Source: Acidaminococcaceae bacterium (lineage in GTDB: Bacteria; Bacillota; Negativicutes; Acidaminococcales; Acidaminococcaceae). From it: 12,826 nt of DNA. Each line of letters starts with the position of its first letter. Positions within the stretch are counted from its first letter, which is position 1. The notes under the pieces were generated by a model. The model made no database searches, was not told the origin of the DNA, and worked only from the letters and a program-made list of their open reading frames with translations. This document shows, piece by piece, positions 6,748 through 12,826 of this stretch. The DNA lies in NCBI GenBank assembly GCA_028693975.1, contig JAQUUF010000017.1:1-12826 (forward strand), given 5' to 3'. The position numbers were made by a program, and so were the translations under genes.

Positions 6748-6769
6748 GGGGCAAGGTGCCCTTTTTTTT
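6748..6769 (+). promoter_or_regulatory. GC hairpin plus U8 tract at the start of the secA leader
   Basis: GGGC at 6749-6752 pairs with GCCC at 6758-6761 around AAGGT, with a possible extra G-T pair, and is followed by eight T residues. It has the shape of a small intrinsic terminator but begins within a few bases of the predicted transcription start, so it may be an attenuator or a 5' stem-loop that stabilises the mRNA. Confidence 0.5.
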
Positions 6770-6795
6770 GCATATATTAATGAGGAGTGATTCTG

Positions 6796-9324
6796 TTGCT
6801 CGAAACACTGATGAAGAAAATTTTTGGCGACCCCAATGCCAAAGAACTAAAGCATGATCAAATGTATGTTGAGAAGATCAATGCGCTAGAACCAGAGATG
6901 GAAAAATTAAGTGATGCTAGTCTTTATGCTAAGACGGCAGATTTTAAATTACGTCTGACTAAAGGAGAGACATTAGAAGATATTTTACCGGAAGCTTTCG
7001 CAGTGGTTAGAGAGGCTTCCAAACGTGTAACAGGCTTGCGACATTTCGATGTTCAACTGATAGGTGGATGCGTGCTGCATCGCGGGAAGATTGCCGAAAT
7101 GCGTACAGGTGAAGGTAAAACTTTGGTAGCGACTCTACCGGTTTATTTAAATGCTTTGAGCGGCAAAGGTGTGCATGTTGTTACAGTCAATGATTATTTG
7201 GCTCGCCGCGATAGTGAAGACATGGGGCGTATTTATAAATTTTTAGGTCTAAGCGTAGGCTTAATTGTCCATGATATGGATTTTCCAGAAAGAAAAGCTG
7301 CTTATGCCTGCGATATTACTTACGGAACTAATAACGAATATGGCTTTGATTATCTGCGCGACAATATGGTCGTGTCTGTGGACCAAATGGTACAACGGCC
7401 TTTGCATTATGCAGTAGTCGATGAAGTAGATAGTATTCTTGTAGATGAAGCGCGTACCCCTTTGATTATTTCTGGCCCTGGTGAGAAATCTACAGATTTG
7501 TACAAGGTGCTGGCTCATGTGGTGGCGCAAATGACACCGGGCGAAGATGCTGATTATACTGTTGATGAGAAACAAAAAACAGTCGCCCCGACAGAAGCCG
7601 GTATTGCTAAGGCTGAAAAAATGTTGGGTGTATCTAATATGTATGCTGGCGAAGCTAGTGTGGATTTTTCCCACCAGTTGATGCAAGCTTTGAAGGCTAA
7701 ATCGCTAATGATTAGAGACCGTGACTATGTAGTGAAAGACGGTGAGGTAATTATCGTCGACGAGTTCACAGGTCGTTTGATGTTTGGCCGTCGTTTCTCA
7801 GAGGGCTTGCATCAGGCTATTGAAGCGAAAGAAGGCGTGAAGGTAGAAAGAGAGAGCCAAACTCTAGCGACTATCACTTTCCAAAATTATTTCCGTATGT
7901 ATGATAAACTCTCCGGTATGACTGGTACGGCAAAGACAGAAGAGCAAGAGTTCCAAAAGATTTATGGCTTGGATGTTGTGGTTATTCCCACCAACAAACC
8001 CATGATTCGTATTGACTATCCGGATGTTATCTATAAGACTAAGAGAGCCAAGTATAAGGCAGCATCCGAAGCTATTGAGGAATGTCATAAAAGTGGCCGT
8101 CCCGTTCTGGTTGGTACTACCTCTATTCAGCAGTCTGAGGAATTGTCAGATATTCTGAAGAAAAAAGGCATACCTCATAATGTCTTAAATGCTAAGTATG
8201 CTGAAAAAGAAGCGGAGATTATAGCTAAGGCTGGTCAGATGAATGCTGTAACAATTGCTACTAACATGGCTGGTCGTGGCACTGATATTGTCCTAGGTGA
8301 AGGCGTGGCTGCTCTGGGAGGCTTGCATATCCTAGGTACGGAGCGTCATGAAAGCAGACGTATAGATAATCAGCTGCGTGGTCGTTGCGCTCGTCAAGGC
8401 GACCCTGGTTCTACCAGATTCTATCTATCATTGGAAGATGACTTGATGCGTTTGTTTGGTTCTGACAATATTTCCGGTATTATGGATAAGCTGGGCATGG
8501 AAGAAGATGAGCCCATCGAGCATAAGTTGGTAACACGTTCCATTGAGTCGGCTCAGAAGAAAGTCGAAAGCCGCAACTTTGATATTCGTAAACATGTCTT
8601 GGAATATGATGATGTTATGAATCAACAGCGTGAGGTTATCTATGAGCAACGTCGACGTATTTTGCTCCAAAATGACCTGCGAGATAATGTCGTAGATATG
8701 ATTGACCGTGTGGTCGATAGAACTATGACTATGTATGCGCCACCAGAAGTTTATTCCGAAGAGTGGGATTTGCCGGCGCTTATTGCCTATGCTGAAGAGT
8801 TCTATGCTCCTGAAGGCGCTTTGAACATCGAGAAGTTACAAACTCTTAGCCGTGAAGAGATGGATGAGTATTTACATAAGATGGCTCGTGATTATTACGA
8901 AGAGCGTGAGAAGATGATGACGCCTGCGGTAATGCGTGAGTTGGAAAACTTAGTAATGCTGAAGGTAGTGGACAGTCATTGGATGGAACATCTAGACGCC
9001 ATGGATATGCTCCGCGAAGGTGTGGGCTTGCGTGCCTATGGACAAAGAGACCCGTTGGTAGAATATAAGTTTGAAGCTTATGATATGTTTGAAGCAATGA
9101 AGGGTGCTATCCAAGATGATGTGGTTCGTTATATTTACCGAGTAAATATTATCAGTCAGCCTAAGGTAGAAGACCATTTGGCTAATGCTCAGGAGAATAA
9201 CCCTAGCGGCGATGGTGATGCACCGAAGCAACCTGTGCACAACAAGGAAACCGTGGGACGCAATGACCCTTGTCCCTGTGGCAGCGGCAAGAAGTATAAA
9301 AATTGCTGCGGCAAAGAGAAATAA
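6796..9324 (+). CDS. secA: Protein translocase ATPase SecA
   Basis: The motor of the general secretory pathway, which drives unfolded preproteins through SecYEG. The 842 residues are typical for the family. Visible parts are Walker A MRTGEGKT at 102-109, DEAD-like VDEVDSILVDEARTP at about 208-222, NMAGRGTDI at 490-498 in the second nucleotide-binding fold, and a C-terminal zinc/SecB-binding tail with Cys826, Cys828, Cys837 and Cys838 (CPCGSGKKYKNCC). I chose TTG at 6796 as start because GAGGAG at 6782-6787 is 8 bases upstream and the resulting MLETLMKKIFGDPN matches the family N-terminus. A GTG at 6787 would overlap that ribosome-binding site. It has its own promoter and is followed by prfB in the same direction. 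Confidence 0.97.
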   Translation: MLETLMKKIFGDPNAKELKHDQMYVEKINALEPEMEKLSDASLYAKTADFKLRLTKGETLEDILPEAFAVVREASKRVTGLRHFDVQLIGGCVLHRGKIAEMRTGEGKTLVATLPVYLNALSGKGVHVVTVNDYLARRDSEDMGRIYKFLGLSVGLIVHDMDFPERKAAYACDITYGTNNEYGFDYLRDNMVVSVDQMVQRPLHYAVVDEVDSILVDEARTPLIISGPGEKSTDLYKVLAHVVAQMTPGEDADYTVDEKQKTVAPTEAGIAKAEKMLGVSNMYAGEASVDFSHQLMQALKAKSLMIRDRDYVVKDGEVIIVDEFTGRLMFGRRFSEGLHQAIEAKEGVKVERESQTLATITFQNYFRMYDKLSGMTGTAKTEEQEFQKIYGLDVVVIPTNKPMIRIDYPDVIYKTKRAKYKAASEAIEECHKSGRPVLVGTTSIQQSEELSDILKKKGIPHNVLNAKYAEKEAEIIAKAGQMNAVTIATNMAGRGTDIVLGEGVAALGGLHILGTERHESRRIDNQLRGRCARQGDPGSTRFYLSLEDDLMRLFGSDNISGIMDKLGMEEDEPIEHKLVTRSIESAQKKVESRNFDIRKHVLEYDDVMNQQREVIYEQRRRILLQNDLRDNVVDMIDRVVDRTMTMYAPPEVYSEEWDLPALIAYAEEFYAPEGALNIEKLQTLSREEMDEYLHKMARDYYEEREKMMTPAVMRELENLVMLKVVDSHWMEHLDAMDMLREGVGLRAYGQRDPLVEYKFEAYDMFEAMKGAIQDDVVRYIYRVNIISQPKVEDHLANAQENNPSGDGDAPKQPVHNKETVGRNDPCPCGSGKKYKNCCGKEK

Positions 9325-9329
9325 GTGTT

Positions 9330-9366
9330 AACGAAGCTAGACTGTGTTTAGGGTCTAGCTTCGTTT
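9330..9366 (+). terminator. Hairpin between secA and prfB, possible weak terminator
   Basis: AACGAAGCTAGAC at 9330-9342 pairs perfectly (13 bp) with GTCTAGCTTCGTT at 9353-9365 around a 10-base loop. Only three T residues follow the stem, so termination may be partial and some transcripts could continue into prfB. It may also protect the 3' end of secA mRNA. Confidence 0.62.
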
Positions 9367-9407
9367 AGGTGTTATTATAGGATGTTGGCGGAAGGGAAGT
9401 GTAGCAG

Positions 9408-10515
9408 TTGTTATTGGACGAATTAAAACCGGAAATACAAAATCTAAAGCAAAAGCTGAACGAAATGAGGGGGTCTCTTTGACATCGCTGCCAAAGAGGA
9501 CCGCGTAGCAGAGTTAGAACACAAAATGGCAGCACCAGGGTTTTGGGATGATCCTGATAAGGCCCAGGTGATTGCGCAGGAAACAAATAACTTAAAATCG
9601 GAGACAGAGAGCTTTGAGCAGTTGTGCCAAAAGGTAGAAGATTTAGAAACCCTTTGGGAAATGGCAAGCGAGGAAGACGATACTTCTTTGCAGGGCGAAA
9701 TGGAGACGGCTCTAGCAGAAGCCAAGACGGAATTGGAGCATTTGGAGCTAGGCATGCTCTTGTGTGAGGAATATGACCACAATAATGCCATCCTGACGCT
9801 GCATGCCGGTGCAGGTGGCACAGAAGCACAAGATTGGACAGCTATGTTGTTGCGCATGTTTACGAGGTTTGCCGAAAAACAAGGCTATCAGGTAGAGATG
9901 TTAGATTCTTTAGACGGCGATGAAGCTGGCGTTAAGAGTGCAACCTTGGCTATTAATGGTCGCAATGCTTATGGTTATTTAAAATCAGAAAAGGGTGTAC
10001 ATCGCTTGGTGAGAATTTCGCCTTTTGATGCTAATGCCAGACGTCATACTTCTTTTGCAGCGGTAGACGTTATGCCGGAAATAGATGAGACAGTGCATGT
10101 AGATATTAATATGGATGATGTGAGAGTGGACACTTATAGATCTAGCGGTGCAGGTGGACAGCATGTCAACAAGACTTCATCAGCTGTGCGTATGACCCAT
10201 ATTCCTACAGGGATAGTAGTCCAATGTCAGAATGAGCGCTCTCAGATTCAAAACAGGGAGCGTTGTTTGCAGTTGTTACGCGCTAAGTTATTTGAGTATG
10301 AGAAGAAAAAGAAGGATGCTATGATCAGTGATATCGCTGGAGATTATCAGGCGATAGAATGGGGCAGTCAAATACGTTCTTATGTTTTCCAACCCTATAC
10401 CATGGTCAAGGACCATAGGACCAATGTAGAAACAGGTAATGTGCAAGCTGTGATGGACGGCGATTTGGATATTTTCGTCGAGGCCTATTTGCGCAGCTTG
10501 AGAAAAACCGTATAA
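9408..10515 (+). CDS. prfB: Peptide chain release factor 2, with programmed +1 frameshift
   Basis: RF2 recognises UGA and UAA stop codons and triggers release of the finished peptide. The gene is in two frames. A 24-codon first frame from TTG 9408 (TTG 9414 is an alternative) ends in CTT-TGA at 9477-9482. After a +1 slip the frame continues with GAC at 9481 (DIAAKEDRVAELE...). The total is about 368 residues, normal for RF2. The stop-recognition tripeptide SPF is at 204-206 and the catalytic GGQ at 249-251 in GAGGQHVNK. Starting at the ATG 9526, the first one in the second frame, would delete about 40 conserved N-terminal residues. A ribosome-binding site for the TTG is only moderate (AAGGG at 9392-9396). 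The DUF5693 gene follows 12 bases later. Confidence 0.96.
9468..9483 (+). promoter_or_regulatory. prfB programmed +1 frameshift site
   Basis: The bases AGG-GGG-TCT-CTT-TGA-C contain all parts of the classic RF2 recoding site. There is an internal Shine-Dalgarno-like AGGGGG three bases before the slippery CTT, then the in-frame UGA in its poor context followed by C. When RF2 is scarce, termination is slow and ribosomes slip +1 to make more RF2, giving autoregulation. Confidence 0.96.
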
Positions 10516-10527
10516 GGCGGAGATACT

Positions 10528-12630
10528 TTGAAGAAGCATTATAATAAAATCTTATTGTTAATAATAGCGCTTGGTCTAGGCTGTGCCCTGCTGCTTAATT
10601 GGCAGAGGCATCAAATTGAGCTAGGTGCACCTTCGGTGGAGAGCGTTATGGATTACAGAGCTATAGCGCGTTTGGCCAGTATGGAAGGTATGCCGGTGCA
10701 AGAGGCGTTACAGGCCTTTAAGCAGCGTGGTGTAAACACTTTGGCTCTCTATGACCAAAGCTTGAATAGCTTGCAGGAAAAGGGCTCCTTGATAGTGTTA
10801 GATGGGGTAAAGTTACTGGCCGACAAGGAGACTGGCTCTTTAAGTCCGGTACTGCAACAAGTGGTGAATAGCCCTAGCTTTACTATTGATGCAGTATATT
10901 TAATGGCTGGTAATAGCCAGACTGCGTTGGGAGAAGTAGAAGAGGATTTTAGACTGCGTTTAGGTGCAGAACGGTGCCGAGTTGTGCATGCCAATCCTAA
11001 GATTGTACAGCTGACAGGTGACACCATTATAATGAAGGACCCTGCTAATCCAGGCGAGCAAGTAGGATTAAGAGAATTACCTTTGGGTTTGTCTACAGAC
11101 GAACTGAAATTGGCACAGACTAATGGATTTCAAGTCATGATGCGCCCTTCTAACTATGCCGAAGCGGTGACTGCTACAGCAGCGTCAGCTCAGGCTAAAG
11201 AAGATGCCCTGTTTCGCAGGATAGATGCGTCAGGAGCGAAAGTTACTAGCTACTCTCCGGCAGGTAAAGAGACTTTGGGCTATGGCGTCAATATGGACTA
11301 CGTAGCTAAGCAATTGCAACAACGTCATATACTTCTTTCTATGGTTGAGGGCGTTACTCAACTGCAATTTATCCCGATGAAGGGCTTGACCGAAATGGCA
11401 GCTCTGATGGATTATCAGGTGGCAAGAACCTATACTATAGACAAACAAGAGCAAAAGAAATTAACGGTCTATGGTGCAGCTAGAAGATGGGCACTATCTG
11501 ACGAAGAACGTAATATAAGAATTAATTTAATCAAAACTTTCTTGACTCCTCAAGGAGGCAAGACACTGATGCAGACTAATTTAGACTATGTACAACAAGT
11601 TAATGATAGTGTTATTGCCAAGGGTTATTTGACTGGCAAGCCTTCTAGCTTCGCTGCTTATAGTCCTGCTGTTATCTGGTTTGTTCCGTTGGCTTTTGCC
11701 GTAGCAGCGGCCTGGGGACTGTATGGTGGCTTCATTTTTAGTAGCAATGCCAAGCTACAGTATTGGTGGACGTTTGTTGTGGGCGGTCTTTTGAGCTTGG
11801 GCTTGTTTACCGGTATGTCCTTGACTATGCGTCACATTATTGCCCTTGGTGCGGCGACTATCTTCCCGGTGCTCTCTATGCATTTTGTGATGCGTCAATG
11901 GGAGCGTCGTACTGATGTTGAGCCTAATCTTACAGGCATTGCGGTAGCAGCTACTTGGCGTTTGATTGTGGCAGTACTTCTATCTTTGGTGGGTGCTGCT
12001 ATTTTGGGTGCCATCTTAGGTGACATCAGATTTTTCCTAGAAATAGATATTTATCGTGGCGTGAAATTAACATTCATGCTACCGTTGATTTTGATGGCAA
12101 TTTTATTCTTCCGCTACCACTCTTTGTGGGAGGGGGATGATTTGCAAAAAAGTTTGAGCAAGAGGCTAGTTGTTTTATTGCATCAACCCTTTACCTTCAA
12201 AACCTTATGTTTTTTGGGTGCGCTGTTGATAATTGCTTGGGTGTTTATTGGTCGTAGTGGGCATACGGCGGGAGTACCTGTCCCTGCATTTGAAATGAAA
12301 ATGCGTTATTTCCTAGAGCAGGTGATGTACGCTAGACCTAGAGAAAAAGAATTTTTGATTGGACATCCGGCTTTTTACTTAGCTGCTTATGCCGCTTTCA
12401 AAAAATTGCCACATTTGTTATATATGGCGTTTGTTTTGGCAGCGACCATAGGACAAGCTTCTTTGGTCCAGACTTTCTGTCATATGCGTTCTCCTATTTT
12501 TATGTCCTATGTCAGAGCTTTTGATGGCTTGGGGTTGGGTATCGTGATGGGAATTATAGCACTGGTGATTTTTGCTGCTGTTTATCCTAGGTGGTGCAGC
12601 TGGCAAAGGAGGAACTTCCTCGATGAATAG
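10528..12630 (+). CDS. DUF5693 family multi-pass membrane protein
   Basis: A 700-residue membrane protein that I place in the DUF5693 family, whose function is not established. An N-terminal signal anchor (about 6-24) is followed by a large, probably extracytoplasmic region of about 350 residues (ESVMDYRAIARLAS, then alternating beta/alpha-like segments). From about residue 379 there are roughly eight hydrophobic segments, the last close to the C-terminus. I see no known catalytic motif. The start is TTG at 10528 with GGCGGAG at 10517-10523, giving MKKHYNKILLLIIALG. It lies 12 bases after prfB, and its stop overlaps the csaB start by 8 bases. That overlap, and the frequent pairing of this family with csaB, suggest a role in making, exporting or modifying a wall-linked polysaccharide. 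This is inference. Confidence 0.82.
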   Translation: MKKHYNKILLLIIALGLGCALLLNWQRHQIELGAPSVESVMDYRAIARLASMEGMPVQEALQAFKQRGVNTLALYDQSLNSLQEKGSLIVLDGVKLLADKETGSLSPVLQQVVNSPSFTIDAVYLMAGNSQTALGEVEEDFRLRLGAERCRVVHANPKIVQLTGDTIIMKDPANPGEQVGLRELPLGLSTDELKLAQTNGFQVMMRPSNYAEAVTATAASAQAKEDALFRRIDASGAKVTSYSPAGKETLGYGVNMDYVAKQLQQRHILLSMVEGVTQLQFIPMKGLTEMAALMDYQVARTYTIDKQEQKKLTVYGAARRWALSDEERNIRINLIKTFLTPQGGKTLMQTNLDYVQQVNDSVIAKGYLTGKPSSFAAYSPAVIWFVPLAFAVAAAWGLYGGFIFSSNAKLQYWWTFVVGGLLSLGLFTGMSLTMRHIIALGAATIFPVLSMHFVMRQWERRTDVEPNLTGIAVAATWRLIVAVLLSLVGAAILGAILGDIRFFLEIDIYRGVKLTFMLPLILMAILFFRYHSLWEGDDLQKSLSKRLVVLLHQPFTFKTLCFLGALLIIAWVFIGRSGHTAGVPVPAFEMKMRYFLEQVMYARPREKEFLIGHPAFYLAAYAAFKKLPHLLYMAFVLAATIGQASLVQTFCHMRSPIFMSYVRAFDGLGLGIVMGIIALVIFAAVYPRWCSWQRRNFLDE

Positions 12631-12826
12631 GATTTTGATTTCCGGTTATTATGGCTTTGCCAATGCCGGTGATGAGGCAATGCTCAGTGCCATCATTGGC
12701 GGTCTTAGAGCGGAGTCACCCCAAGTTCAAATTACTGTTCTATCAGGCAATCCTGCTTTTACAGCCCAAAAGCACGGTGTTAAATCTATGCATAGATTTA
12801 ATTCTCTGGCTTTTTTGTGGCCGTTA
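12623..12826 (+). CDS. csaB: Polysaccharide pyruvyl transferase CsaB (3' end outside window)
   Basis: The first 68 codons of a CsaB-type enzyme, which transfers pyruvate from phosphoenolpyruvate to a wall polysaccharide. In many Bacillota the pyruvylated polymer is the ligand of SLH-domain surface proteins. The N-terminus MNRILISGYYGFANAGDEAM matches the family's hallmark glycine-rich segment SGYYGFxNxGDEA, followed by ITVLSGNP. The ATG at 12623 has a strong AAAGGAGG site at 12605-12612 with 10 bases of spacing, and overlaps the last codons of the DUF5693 gene, indicating coupled translation. Catalytic residues further on cannot be judged. Confidence 0.9.
   Translation, partial: MNRILISGYYGFANAGDEAMLSAIIGGLRAESPQVQITVLSGNPAFTAQKHGVKSMHRFNSLAFLWPL

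Noticed and set aside
6787..6795. GTG at 6787 as secA start
   Set aside because: It overlaps the only good ribosome-binding site. TTG 6796 has correct spacing and gives the conserved N-terminus.
9444..9857. Reverse-strand open frames across prfB, and similar reverse frames over recD2, secA and the DUF5693 gene
   Set aside because: Their translations are low-complexity or cysteine/serine-rich and resemble no family. They mirror the codon pattern of the real genes and lack ribosome-binding sites.
1..12826. Mobile elements, CRISPR arrays, tRNA or rRNA genes, defence systems
   Set aside because: I saw no transposase, integrase, direct-repeat array, tRNA-like cloverleaf or toxin-antitoxin pair anywhere in the window.

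Overview
The window looks like chromosomal housekeeping DNA from a low- to mid-GC anaerobic Bacillota. The most likely class is the Negativicutes (a Phascolarctobacterium/Selenomonas-like lineage). This is inferred from the order raiA/hpf - secA - prfB - DUF5693 - csaB downstream of recD2 - comF, from the long form of HPF, and from frequent non-ATG starts (TTG for secA, prfB and the DUF5693 gene; GTG for the permease). No marker fixes the genus. I see no mobile element, CRISPR array, tRNA, rRNA or integration scar.

Layout. (1) Bases 2-2723: the 3' part of recD2 (its 5' end lies outside the window) followed by comF, closed by a hairpin that overlaps the end of comF and can terminate from both sides. 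(2) Bases 2760-3362, minus strand: a small stand-alone HD-GYP-type protein with altered active-site residues. (3) Bases 3363-3784: a 422-base gap between divergent genes. It holds a promoter for the HD-GYP gene, a clear plus-strand sigma-A promoter, and about 210 bases that look like a structured RNA enclosed by an 11-bp terminal helix. (4) Bases 3785-5974: a complete polar-amino-acid ABC importer (lipoprotein binding protein, permease, ATPase), closed by a terminator. (5) Bases 6114-6649: hpf (ribosome hibernation factor), then a perfect terminator whose T-run runs into the secA promoter. (6) Bases 6796-10515: secA and prfB; prfB carries the classic +1 programmed frameshift. (7) Bases 10528-12826: a large membrane protein of the DUF5693 family overlapping the start of csaB, a polysaccharide pyruvyl transferase cut by the window end.

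Functional reading. recD2 and comF serve DNA repair and possibly DNA uptake. hpf, secA and prfB serve ribosome storage, protein export and termination. The DUF5693-csaB pair points to cell-wall polymer modification. The transporter and the HD-GYP gene look like additions placed between comF and hpf. The most interesting item is the structured RNA at about 3536-3750. In many Bacillota the 'raiA motif' non-coding RNA lies between comF and raiA (hpf), and this element lies in that interval with its own promoter. I therefore propose it as a raiA-motif RNA candidate, or failing that an unassigned leader of the transporter operon. A covariance-model search would decide.
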